A stretch of DNA of 64,000 nucleotides from positions 4,464,001 to 4,528,000 of the forward strand of contig BSBM01000442.1 of the NCBI GenBank assembly GCA_027924585.1. The letters are read 5' to 3'. Origin of the DNA: Larix kaempferi. Lineage: Eukaryota; Streptophyta; Pinopsida; Pinales; Pinaceae. The translations under genes and the position numbers were made by a program. Positions 10,946 to 21,589 of this stretch are shown piece by piece. The first letter of the stretch is position 1, and each line of letters begins with the position of its first letter. The notes beneath the pieces were generated by a model. It was not told the DNA's origin. It made no database searches and worked only from the letters and a program-made list of their open reading frames with translations.

Positions 10946-11524
10946 CTGGATATGGGTTTGTCAGAGAGACCCCAAAAATTCAAATTTTGAATTTCAAACT
11001 TCTGAAAGGATAGGAATATGCGCCTTGATGAGCTGATCAAACTGGTATATTCAGAATTTGAAGACTGCAAAGTTTCACTCCTCAATTTTGCCTTTGAAAC
11101 TTCCAGATTCACTGGACGTGACTCTGAACTGGGGTTTGATGAAGCCCACTCTTCTACCCAGTCAAAATGTTTGATCCAAAGCTCAAAGCTTCTATTTTTC
11201 TTAGGAGCTTCCAGCCGTGGTCACAGATTTCAAAAATTCCCATTTTTACAGAAGCCCTAATTTTCCATTTTTCTCATCAAAGTCCCGAACTAGGGTCTGA
11301 TCAAACCCGGCCTTCTACCCAGCCAAAAATTCTGATCTTGGTCTCTAAATTTCTATTTTGATGAGTAGCATCCAGCCGTGGTCTCCGATTACAAAAATTC
11401 CAACTTTCTTCAAAGCCCTAAATTCCGGAAGCCATGAATGAAGGTACCAAAAAATAATTCTGTTTGACAGAAATATGTACCTGATTGTTTCTGGTGTAAC
11501 TCCGAAATTTTTGATCCACAGGGT

Positions 11525-11876
11525 CTGAAAAAGTTTCCTGAGATAGCCTGACCTGTTATCTTTACATCCTGATAGGTCTGACCTCAATTGGATTCTCTGA
11601 GAGAGAGTTATGCCAAATGTCGCAACGTGACCTGTTTTGGGATAAAACAGGAGAGCGAACTTGTACGGCGTGCCACGTGTCACTGTTTTAACTTCGGACT
11701 CTGAAAACGTTTTCTGAGATAGCTCGGCCTGTTATATTTCCATCCTGACAGGTCTGACCTCAATTGGATTCTCTGAGAGAGAGTTATGGCAAGTGTCGCA
11801 ACATGACTTGTTTTGGGAAAATACAGGAGAGCGAACTTGTACGGCGTGCCACGTGTCACTGTTTGACCTTCGGCCT
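11525..11876. repeat. 176-bp tandem duplication in the Copia-1 leader
   Basis: Two units begin with CTGAAAA at 11,525 and 11,701, and a third partial unit starts at 11,877. They share GGTCTGACCTCAATTGGATT and GGCGTGCCACGTGTCACTGT. Copia-2 carries only one unit (about 52,270-52,450), so copy number differs within the family. Confidence 0.85.
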
Positions 11877-12243
11877 CTGAAAAAGTTTTCTGAGATATCT
11901 CGGCCTGTGTACTACCTGTCACTTTTCACGAAATTGCATTTGGAGCTTCCTAGCCCAAGTTATGACCTTTTTCCCAAGGTCACCTGATTTTGACTCAGAT
12001 CTGGAAGAGGCAGAAACCCTATATTGTACAGATCATAAATCACAAACTACAACGAATTAGAGGTTGTCCTTTGGACACAAGATACCTGGAGATCTTAGCT
12101 TCGGCCTGTAACAATTTCAGATCCGAAAACTTTGCCAAAACGGATTTATATCGAAAGTGCTACGATGACTGGTTTTTTTTATATCAAGCCCTAGCATCGT
12201 AAGTGCAACAAGTGTCATACATGCCATATCATGCCTTCTTTCA

Positions 12244-12260
12244 GGCTAGCTCTGATACCA
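12244..12260 (-). other. Copia-1 primer-binding site (initiator tRNA-Met)
   Basis: The - strand reads TGGTATCAGAGCTAGCC directly after the 5' LTR end. TGGTATCAGAGC is the standard plant retrotransposon primer site complementary to initiator tRNA-Met, and it fixes the element's orientation. Confidence 0.9.
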
Positions 12261-12909
12261 TGTTAAATTTTCTGAATTTACTTCAATCTGATCTAGGATC
12301 TTAACTGAGAGAACAACATGTACAGCATATCTACAGCATATCAATCATGGAGACAATAATGCAAGCACACAAGAGACACAAAGATTTACTTGGGGAAAAT
12401 CATAAAGGTGAAAAACCCCAATAACTTCCTCAGAGATAGATAGAGCAATGATACAACCAACCAATAGAGATAGCCATAACCTAGCAGCAATCCTCCTCCT
12501 CCATAAGTGCGCCTCTCCTCCTTGAGAGCATGTGTGAGAAGTGAGTGAGCAAATAGAGTGCCTCCCGCACTCTATTTATACTTGACTTGACTTGCCTTTT
12601 TACCTAACTCATGTCGGCTCGAACTTAACCACATAACATAATGCTGAGTGGGCCGACCCCCAATAGGGTGGTCTAATAACCCTTTGACCCACATGGCCGA
12701 CCCCCAATAGGGTGGTCTAATAACCCTTTGACCCACATGACTTATACAGGGCCGACCCCAAACAAGGTGGTCTAATAACCCATCAAATATAAGTTACGAC
12801 ACTTACAATATAAATGACGACACTTCCTTATAGAGGAATAATACCATCTCTATAGGAATACAATATACATATATGTGAAATACATTCCGAAGTTACATAT
12901 ACATCAACA
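12261..12909 (-). repeat. Copia-1 5' LTR
   Basis: 649 bp, nearly identical to 5641-6289. The duplication AGATT follows at 12,910-12,914, and copy A of the unknown ORF resumes there, aligned with copy B from about 24,737. Confidence 0.9.
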
Positions 12910-15727
12910 AGATTGGTCCTCATAAGAGAAAATAATTCTAACTTCTTAGAATTTAGAGACAAAGTGATGAGCATTACATACATCCTTATTCATGGTAGCT
13001 CAATCCCAAGAATGCTATAAGATAACAAGAGATATCTTTAGTTTACCTTAGAGATCCAAGAGGGTGATTGGTTTCTCTATGAAAACCACAAAGTTATTAG
13101 GTTCTATGGATTTGTAGAAGAACCTTACAAGTTTCCTACCTTCCTAAAACCCAAAATATTTGCTATGGAATTTGTGAGGCAAAATATGAACTGAGATGAA
13201 TTTCATTTCAAACATTTAAGAAAACATAGGGAATTCCTATTGCCAAATGAAGTGGGACCTATTATCATAAGAGGGATAAATTCTCCCCAATGTGTAGAAG
13301 AATACCTAAGTTAACTGAATCTGGAGAAGGTTGAAAGAGTTGCATATGATCCACATCAAGTTATATCCAAACAAAGGCTTACGAATACAAATCCATCCTA
13401 CGGATGCCCATCCAGACCTCTTTGGGAAAGAATGGCTACTAAAGAAACTTAGTAGGAAGTCCAAAAGGCCATAAAGAATTTTGAAGAAGAAGAAAGACAA
13501 CAACAATTGATTGAACAGAAAATGGCAGCTGAAGAAGCCCAAGAAATGCACATTAATCAAGACCAACAAGGCCCAGACCCTAAAAGGGCCAAAACAGCTG
13601 TAGAAGATGATGAGAAATCATTAGTGGAAATAGCAGGGTATAAATCAGTTGAAATCCCTAGGGACATCACTGAGTTGACAATAAAGCCAGACTTTCCAAG
13701 AAAACCCCCAATCCAGTATGTTATCTATCCCTCCATTGAGTTTACCATTCCACAGAAGTTACAAGGTTCCGCATCAGTTGAACTAGTCCCTATAAGGACA
13801 TATCTTCAGACTGGTTACATAAACATAAGGGAGAGAGGACCAAAAATGGTAAAAGAGCTAAGACAAGACATCCCAACTATAGGAAGAAGACAAATATCAG
13901 TTGTTGATCACCAACAAGACACACTTATATTCTCTTCCCTTGAGCCTAAAGTGAGAAATCCTGTCAAGCTAAGTGACTAGAGAGCATAAGAGAAGGTTGT
14001 AAAATTTAAAGAGTTCAGTAAGCTAGACACGATGTATTTTTACAAGCAAACTAGTGATATGATGTGCACTGAGATTGTCAAATTTGAGAAAGAGGAAAGA
14101 AAGCTCAGGTTTTCCCTTGAAAATTTTGAAAAATTAAACAAGGTGGAGAAATGGACCACCAGAGCTGAACAAATCACAATAAAATCTTTAGAAGCAAAGT
14201 TGGTAGCCTTAGAAGCTGATCCCTCGGGTGGGTCTCAGATTAAGTCACTCATGGAGAAAAAGGACAATAAAATAGCCACACTGAAGAAGAATTTAAATAT
14301 GCCCACAACAAATCCAATGCAGACTGAGGAATTGAAATAGGTACATGAGGAAAATGAAAGAATTTATGCCAATATGATAGAGTTCCAACCGTTATCTGAG
14401 GAAAGAAGAAGAAATATTGATGATCTACATTGCCAAATTGCCAATTTGAAATTGGAAAGAACAAAAATATCCACTAGGGAAGGTACTACAACCTCAACCC
14501 CTGTGATTCAAGAAGAGAGTCAGCCAACAATACGAGTCCCTACATTTCCAATGGAAATTCATCCCACAATATGTATAACAAAGGCAACAGGTGCAACAAA
14601 AAGTCAGTTTGAAACAACAGATATGCTAGAGGCTATAGGTGAATAACAAGATTTTCCTTCGGAGACTATTGATGTATATGCAATGGAAGAGGATCATGCA
14701 AATACGAGGTCATGTCCTCAACCTATTGTAGAAGACAACGACTTAAGAAGCAAACTTGATGAGGCCCAACAGGAACTAGAAACAAAAAATAGCAGGATCC
14801 TTGAATTGGAAAATGAGGTTAGTAAAAAAGAAGATGATATAATAGACTTAGAAAAGTAAATAGGAGAGTTAGAGAGCCAAATAACCTCTTTACAAATCAA
14901 TATTCAAATAGAACAACTACTAAGAAGAATAACACAAAGTGTTTGGGAAAATATTGATAAATGGTTCATGCAAAAGTGGGATTACTTTGAAGTTATTCAA
15001 GATGAATTGGATATGGCCACTCAAGCAAATGCATAAATAAAGTCAATGGAAAATAAATTGGGGAATATGCAAAAGCAAGCTTCATAGGTGATACACTACT
15101 TAAACAGTAGAACAAAAAGGCACTTGGATGAAAAAGGCATTGATAATAGGACTTAGATCATCAAAATAGCCAATGATCATGAAACATACCTATGTTTATA
15201 GAATGAAAGACAATGTCAAGAAATTGATTGATGAAATAATCTCTTTTAAAGCTTTGTTCAAAGATGTACTGAGTTTAGGAATGCCTTACCCATGGGATGG
15301 AAATGGGGATGCTTACCCCAAAAATGCTTACAAAGGGCATCTTAACTAGAAGAAATATGAGTTCCTTAGAATCACTAAAATCCCATAAGAACCCATTGGG
15401 AAAAGAGTGGCAAATGGTCATTCAATATCATAAACATGTGTTGCCACCAAGAGTATCCACTGCACAGGTCTCAGGTCAACCATCAGGCCAGTCTTCAAGT
15501 TCACAATATGATCAATCAACAACTCAACCATCAGCTCAAGTGCTAGGCTCATTTGCAAATCAACCACCTCCTATCTCATTATGCCACCTGCAGGGCCAGC
15601 TAATATACATATGATGTATCAGATGAATCAAGATGACATACCTCAAGTGGGGCCAATAGGGAAGCCTCCTGGCTAGCATAATGTTTATATGAAGAACAAG
15701 AAGAAGGCTACCAACAAAAAGAACTAA
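12910..15727 (+). pseudogene. Long unknown ORF, copy A, segment 3 (C-terminal two thirds)
   Basis: After Copia-1 the frame resumes and aligns with copy B. Open pieces at 13,507-13,980, 14,032-14,340 and 14,374-14,646 lie in one frame separated by single stops. Seen in order: a conserved region (EVGPIIIRGI, CVEEY), a polar region with DPKRAKTAVEDDEKS, a region with YPSIEFTIPQ and TGYINIRERG, a long Glu/Lys-rich, probably coiled-coil region (14,080-15,100), and a Gln/Ser/Pro-rich tail (about 15,440-15,690). The protein was probably over 900 residues. I recognise no family. It belongs to the Ty3 composite and immediately precedes the LTR candidate, so a position 3' of pol is likely, as for the extra ORF of Athila-type elements. 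Many stops look like CAG or CAA changed to TAG or TAA. Confidence 0.6.
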
Positions 15728-15811
15728 ATATGCTAAGTTTAGCAATAAATGTTGTAAAGCATAAATGTAAAAATCTTTTTTGTAAAAAGTGAAACAAGTC
15801 TTTTACTTTTC

Positions 15812-16747
15812 TGTTGGGATATAAGATACCGAATTTGGTTACTTATTGAATCTATATAAGGTAGTTTAGACTGAGTCTAAAGAGATGGCAATTTTAATAG
15901 AGAGATTCTTTGTCTAGCATTGTAGAGTCGAGTGACAATTTTATCCCCTGTAATTTGGTTATGTATGAGATTAAAGACACAACATTGTTGCAGAGAAGTT
16001 TTTTCCTCTGTTGACCGATTCCATTGTTATTCCATTTTGTGTTCCATGTAAATATTCATGAGATTAATAGAAGTATGATGTAACATTTGATCTCATTATG
16101 ATCTCATTGATGTTCATGATGTTTGAAGATAAAATATTTTTCAGAGATTCATAAATTTTTTTCCTCTGTTACATCTTTTAAAGGTTTTATGTCTAATTTA
16201 TAATTGCAAAGATTTTCCTACATACTTTATACTCATAAAATATTGTTGTGTTTCCTTCATCCCTTCTATTATATACTTTACATTGTGTAAGAATTGTTGA
16301 AATTCCTCATCCCAAGGCTTCAACATGTTCAAAGTTCATCTAGATTCAAGAAATTTGTCCTTCATAGTCACTTCCTGAATAATTCTAGTACTCCATCTAT
16401 TAAATCTTCTTTCACCTTTTCATATAGTTTGTTTAATGTTGTGAATTTCCTCTCCAAAATGTCTTTACATCCGTTGATGTTGTGCATAACCTAATCCAAC
16501 CAAGAAACTTTTAGAATGTATCCAAAACACATTGCATAAAATATATAGCTCTAATATCCTTAAATAATCGAGCTTCTATCATGCCCGAGCGTACATCATT
16601 TCAAACTAATTTACCTCTGGGGACTAATATGAAAAATGGAAACCATACTGGGAAACACAAGTGAAAGTAATATTCCCCTAGTACAATTTGAATATGGTCC
16701 GAGCTCTGCGTGGTGAAGCAGATCAGATACTGTGGTTGAAATTTCCA
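15812..16747 (+). repeat. Candidate LTR of the Ty3 composite
   Basis: The block starts TGTTGGGATATAAG, contains a TATA-like box 40 bp in, and ends ATTTCCA two bases before a TGGCGAC primer-binding-like sequence. It separates the end of ORF copy A from gag. No second copy exists in the window: the stretch after ORF copy B is lost at the 28,291 break, which fits an LTR lying after that ORF. The TATA box is unusually near the start, so the true left boundary may be elsewhere. Confidence 0.45.
15852..15860 (+). promoter_or_regulatory. TATA-like box in the LTR candidate
   Basis: CTATATAAG, a good TATA match, lies in the region between ORF copy A and gag. It supports the presence of a promoter, and so an LTR, in this interval. 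Confidence 0.4.
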
Positions 16748-16749
16748 CC

Positions 16750-16764
16750 TGGCGACTTCATTGG
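16750..16764 (+). other. Primer-binding-like site of the Ty3 composite
   Basis: TGGCGACTTCATTGG follows the LTR candidate after two bases. Tat-type and related plant Ty3 elements often use a primer site beginning TGGCGAC; this copy looks mutated beyond the first half. It is inferred from position and partial match. Confidence 0.4.
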
Positions 16765-16902
16765 ATCAAGATAGATATTGGAAAAAGACATACTCGATCG
16801 AATCCTCAGCCAAAATATTTCTGGAGGTTGCTTGAATATTGAGCACATTGGAGGAACATCCGTACAGTCCAAGGGAAAGGTATTCCTCATTTTAATTCAA
16901 AT

Positions 16903-18014
16903 ATGATATCTCCTGCAATAGATAATCAAGAAATATCCGAGGATATAAATAATTTTGAAAACCTACAAAATATTCCTGAAACCCCTTTGAATCCTGATTT
17001 AGAGCCTCAATTCACTTATCCTTCATCATCTACTAATACATTGGGACCTAATCCATCATCTGTTCAACCTCAAAGAACCTCACTCACACCCCAGGATCAT
17101 AACATTATCCTACATAATTTAAATATTGCTGGTAGAGGACAAGGAGGTCCACCCCCTACAGTAAACCCATGGATAGCCAATAGATTTGGGAATTTAAATT
17201 TGCCAAATAATTTCCATGACATGCCTGAAAATTATCTGAAGATTTTTCCTAATTCAATGGAGAGAGAGATATTATAGCAGAAGATCACATTTCTAAGTTT
17301 CAAGACTTTACATACAACCTTCTCATTGAGGAAGATGATGTGTACATGAGACTTTTTATACAATCTTTGGAGGGAGAAGTCAGAAAATGGTTTAGAGCCC
17401 TACCTGCAAATTCTTTAAAATCTTGGCCTGCTGTGGAGCAGGCATTCATGAGATAGTGGGGTGAAAAGAGAGATCATCTTTACTACCTAACTGGATTTTC
17501 AGCTTTAAAGAAAAAGAATGGAGAAAATGTGAGTGAGTTTAATAAAAGGTTTAACAAGATTTACAAAAAAATTAATCAAGATATTAAACCCTTACAAGAT
17601 GCTGCTAAAGTCACATATGCAAGAGCACATGAATCTGAGTTTTCCACTATTTTAAGATAAAGGAGATCCAATACTCTTTTAAATATGCAAGATGATGCCC
17701 TGGATGTGGAAGGAAACATGACAGCCTCAGTTAAATTGAAACATAGGCAAGATTTGGATAAAAAGAATCCTAAAGATGAGGCTGGCACATCAGACAAAAA
17801 CAAGGATAGTCAAGATGAAAAAATTGAGGAGATGTCAACGATATTGAGAGGTCTATCAAACAAGCTCACCAGATTTGAGGTGGATGGAAGTAATCAATAC
17901 ATAAATCCTAATCAATATAAGAGACCTTTCAATCCTCAAATCCTAAACAGAGACATAAGAAATGAAGACCCTCCCATACAACCACCAGTAAGGAAAAATT
18001 TGCCAATCATGTGA
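16903..18014 (+). pseudogene. Ty3 gag (broken)
   Basis: The capsid region is recognisable across frames: a Pro/Asn/Gln-rich start (16,903-17,277), then, after a frame change, LFIQSLEGEVRKWFRALP and later LTGFSALKKKNGENVSEFNK, the typical capsid signature of plant Ty3/gypsy gag. A further open frame (17,685-18,014) is polar, Lys/Asp-rich and ends PPIQPPVRKN; no CCHC zinc knuckle is seen. Stops such as TAG in place of CAG at 17,455 break it. Gag would form the particle in the cytoplasm. Protease follows downstream. Confidence 0.8.
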
Positions 18015-18442
18015 TGGACATGCCTCCTGATGAATAATATGTTGAACCTCCTGAAGATGTCCTTTGGGTAAATGATGATGATGATATGATACATATCACT
18101 CAAGAAGAATATGAAAGGTCACTACAAGATTATCTGTATCAAAATGAGCCTCAAGCAAAGAAAATGTATTTCTAAGACCAAGGAACTTATTAGAAAACAA
18201 CCTAAAGTAACTGACCTTAATAAATTGGTAAAAGATCCAAATGATACCAAAACTGTTGATAATTCTTCCCTTATTCAAAATCCTTATGCTGATAAAGTAA
18301 ATCCTAGTATCTCATCCTCTTCTAAATTAAAGGTTATCCCTCCCTTGTCTATAAAAATGTTGTTTCCCTTCCCACTGAAGCAAAAGAAGTGGACAAATCT
18401 TCTTAGCCTTTTGATTTTCAACACGAGCTTTCTAAAATTAAA

Positions 18443-18978
18443 ATGTCCATTCCACTATCTGAACTAGCTCAACACCCTATCTACGCCAAACAAATTGAGA
18501 AAGTCCTCAAGTTGAATAATGAAAATCCTCAATTAGATAGCTTGAATACTGTCGATGAAACCCTTGCTATCGAAGTTGGACCTGCTGTAGAAGATGAAAA
18601 CAATGAATATTCACCTCCATTTTATGCAACCTTGAGTCTTCATGACAAGTTTTTGCATAATTGCATGTTAGATTCAGGTGCCTCTCATAATTTGATGCAA
18701 AAAGTAACAATGGAAGAATTGCGATTGGAAATGACTAAACCTTATCATGATTTGTACAACTTTGATTCAAAACCAATAAAATGTGCGGGCATGATAAAGG
18801 ATTTGGTAGTAAATTTGGCTTAGTTACCCTCCAAAAGTATTATGATTGATGTAGTGGTAGATGATGTGCCTCCAAGGTATGGTGTGTTATTATCAAGAAC
18901 TTGTGCTAAAATAATGGGAGGTTCAATGCAAATGGACATGAAATATGCTATTGCCCCACTATTTGCAGGGGAGACATG
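18443..18978 (+). pseudogene. Ty3 aspartic protease (broken)
   Basis: The frame 18,443-18,823 contains MLDSGASHNLM, the retropepsin active-site loop with the catalytic Asp (DSGA form). After a stop at 18,821 the same domain continues with MIDVVVDDVPPRYGVLLSRT, the region holding the flap and dimer part. In an intact element it would cut the Gag-Pol polyprotein. The next domain downstream is the extra RNase H and not RT. Confidence 0.75.
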
Positions 18979-19066
18979 ATGACTGTATAGAGAATCCAGG
19001 TATGCCTACATACTCAATGAAGGGAAAATATGTATAAATTGTCCCATATATACCATAAAAGAATAT

Positions 19067-19648
19067 ATGGGTTGTTGCATGCTAACTGTTGGAGGTGATT
19101 ATGAAACAAAAACTTTGAAAATGATAGCAGTAAAGAATGAAAATTTTGGACATGATCATATCTGGGATATGTACTTTGATGGATCTTCTACCAAATATGA
19201 AGATGGAGTTGGGGTGATTCTTATTTCTCCAACAAGAGAGCAGATTCCACTATCTTTTAAAATGAATTTCGAGACCACAAATAAAGTAGCTCAATATGAG
19301 GCATTAGTCTTCGGCCTAGAAGTAGCGCAAAAGATGGGGATTAAGCACATTTCTATTTTTGGATATTCAGAACTTATAGTACAATAGATAAAGGAAATAT
19401 ATCAGACTAAGCATCCTAGAATGAGAGCTTACAAAAATCAGGTATGGGATTTAATTGACAATTTCTTCGAGGCTTTTAATATTACATCTATCTTGAGGGA
19501 GAAAAAACAGAAAGCAAATTCATTGGCCTTAGTAGCAAGTTCTTTTAAACCTCCCATTGAAATCAAATTGAGGCATGAAGTTGAGATGATATATAGGCCA
19601 TCTATTCCAGATAATACCAAACATTGGCAAGTGTTTGAGGATGATTAA
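19067..19648 (+). pseudogene. Extra RNase H (archaeal-type) between protease and RT
   Basis: The frame 19,067-19,387 reads IWDMYFDGSS, GVGVILISP, TTNKVAQYEALVFGLEVAQK and IFGYSELIVQ, then after a stop continues to 19,648 with a helical C-terminal part. This is the layout of the additional RNase H carried by Tat-like plant Ty3 elements. The first Asp (FDGS) and the Glu (QYEAL) are present, but the expected GDSEL is GYSEL and the late Asp is also lost, so the site is dead. It lies upstream of RT, whereas in Ogre-type elements it follows the ordinary RNase H. I recall the same order in unlabelled plant polyprotein annotations. Confidence 0.75.
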
Positions 19649-19762
19649 CAGATCAAAATATTTCTGGAAGTGATTGATGAGTTTTCCAGTACATGCATTG
19701 ATAAAGACCATGAAGCAAAATAAGATGTAGACAATCAATAAAAAGAAGAAACTGATGTCAAA

Positions 19763-20712
19763 TTGAATTTCAAAATAGCAAATCATAAGATTGTCCAGTT
19801 AAAGAGTAACTTCACCCCTAAAGGATTGGTTCATTTAGAAATATTATTTGACAAGAATGATGTTCCTCATAACCCTAAAATCCAACCAAAAGAAGAGGAT
19901 ATTGAAGAGATAAATGTTGGTACTCAAGAAAAACCCACAAATATCAAAATTTCAAAGCTATTGCCCGCTGAAGTAAAACAAAGATACATAAAACTTTTCA
20001 AGGAACATATAGATGTCTTTGCATGGAGGTATGAAAATTTGAGAACTTATGATACCTCAATAATTGATCATAAGATTCCTTTGAAGCCTGGAACAAAACC
20101 TTTCAGGCAAAAAATCACACAAACAAATCCTATTTTGTTCCCCATTATAGAAAGGGAAGTGAGGAAATTATTAGATGCTAAAATAATAATTCCAGTCTTA
20201 TATACTTCGAATGGGTTGCTAATTTGGTCCCTATCAGGAAAAATAGTTGAGAAATAAGATTGTGTGTTGACTTCAGGAATCTAAACAAATGCTCTCTCAA
20301 AGACAATTTGCCCAAAATGGATCAAATTTTGCAGAAAGTAGTTGGTGAAGACAAGATATCCATGATGGATGGATTTTCAGGGTATAATCAAGTGGCCATG
20401 AGTAAAGAAGACAGAGAGAAAACAACTTTTACCACTCCATGGGGAACTTTTATGTATGATAAGATGCCATTTGGGTTAATGAATGTAGGCACAACTTTCC
20501 AGCGTGCCATGGACATAATATTCATTGGAGAATGAGACAAATTCATAGTTATATATCTAGATTATATGATTGTATTTTCTAAGACTGATGATGAAAATTT
20601 ATCCCATTTAAAGTAGATTTTCAAAAAGTGCAAAAAATATGGCCTTTCTCTAAACCCCAAGAAGTCTAATTTTGCTTTGAGAGAAGCTAAGCTGCTAGGG
20701 CACATAGTATAT
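19763..20712 (+). pseudogene. Ty3 reverse transcriptase (broken)
   Basis: Two open frames (19,763-20,257 and 20,260-20,535) plus a following degraded part cover RT. Landmarks are VFAWRYENLRTYD, HKIPLKPGTKPFRQK, CVDFRNLNK, MMDGFSGYNQV, TTFTTPWGTFMYDKMPFGL and VIYLDYMIVFS. The catalytic YLDD is YLDY here and stops occur at about 20,255 and 20,533, so it is inactive. It would copy the element RNA into DNA. The ordinary RNase H follows. Confidence 0.85.
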
Positions 20713-20721
20713 AAATATTGA

Positions 20722-21345
20722 GTGAAGATAGATCATGAAAGAGTGGCAGCCATACAAGCACTTGAGGCCCCTATAAATAAGAAAGAAGTGCAATCATTTA
20801 TTGGCAAGGTAAATTTCTTGAGAAGATTCATTCCTAATCTTGTTGAATTGATTAAAACCATTACCGACATTCTCAAAACAGGTAATGATGTAAAATGGAA
20901 TAAGGAGGAAAAGGAAACATTTGAAAGATTGAAGAAAGCCATTGGGGAAACACTAGTACTGATAAGTCCTGATTATACAAATCCTTTCTTAATATTTTCT
21001 TTTGCTTCCTCTCACATAGTTGCAGTTGTGATTTTGTAAAAGAACCGCGATGGCCATGAACAACCTATAACATTTTTTAGTAAATCTCTCAGATATGTTG
21101 AATTAAAAAACAATCTCAAGGAGAAACAAGCTTCTGCCATGGTTAAGGCTCTGAAATCTTTCCGATGTTATGTTTTACATTCTTAAATAATTTCATATGT
21201 TCCCCATAGCACAGTTAAATATATTTTATGTCAGACTAATAGTGAAGGTAGAAGAGGAAAGTGGATTGCTAAAATTAAGGATTATGGCCTAGAAATCAAA
21301 CCCACTAAGCTGGTTAAGGGCCATGGATTGGCCAAGTTGTTAGCC
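20722..21345 (+). pseudogene. Ty3 RT connection and ordinary RNase H (broken)
   Basis: The frame 20,722-21,039 contains EVQSFIGKVNFLRRFIPNL and a region ending SPDYTNPFLIFSFASS, the RT thumb followed by the start of the usual Ty3 RNase H. After a TAA at 21,037 the domain continues with QPITFFSKSLRYVELKNN and a degraded remainder to about 21,345. Together with the domain at 19,067 this element carries two RNase H domains. Confidence 0.8.
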
Positions 21346-21589
21346 GAGTCAAATTGTGAAGCTTTAGAATTGAATTTGATTTCAGAATTGACAGAAGAAG
21401 AAAGTCTAAGAGATATTCAAGATTCTTAGATTAACACAATGAAGGTGAATAGAAAATTTAAAGAGTCTGATTGGTATGGAAACATTGTTTACTATTTGGT
21501 GAATTTAAAATGCCCTAATTATCTACCAAAATTACAAGCAAGGTCTCTGAAATTAGAGATAGTTAAATATTTCCTATTAGATGAATATT

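Larger units (their letters stand above)
9804..12243 (-). other. Copia-1 leader, about 2.4 kb without gag or protease
   Basis: The stretch between the primer-binding site and the integrase scrap would normally encode gag and protease, but neither is recognisable in any frame. It is built largely of duplicated modules: about 80-bp repeats at 10,083-10,265, a module of about 160 bp repeated at about 11,150 and 11,312, and a 176-bp tandem duplication at 11,525-11,876. It aligns along its length with 50,601-52,815 of Copia-2, so it is a family trait and not decay of one copy. Exon-like pieces followed by AG|GTATGT lie at its downstream (left) end. Confidence 0.7.
5641..12909 (-). mobile_element. 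Copia-1: complete, reduced Ty1/Copia element
   Basis: A 7269-bp element with two 649-bp LTRs and the perfect 5-bp target-site duplication AGATT (5636-5640 and 12,910-12,914). The primer-binding site next to the right-hand LTR reads TGGTATCAGAGC on the - strand, matching initiator tRNA-Met, so the element points left. Order along the - strand: 5' LTR, PBS, long leader of duplicated modules, integrase scrap, partial RT, RT/RNase H, two minisatellite arrays, polypurine tract, 3' LTR. Gag and protease are not recognisable and RT is incomplete, so it must depend on another element's proteins. The LTRs differ at about one position (T at 6272, G at 12,892), so insertion was recent. It sits inside copy A of the unknown ORF. 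Confidence 0.9.

Noticed and set aside
12244-12260. Part of a tRNA gene
   Set aside because: Only the 17-base primer-binding complement is present, with no tRNA arms. The same holds for 32,464, 43,732, 52,816 and 54,863.
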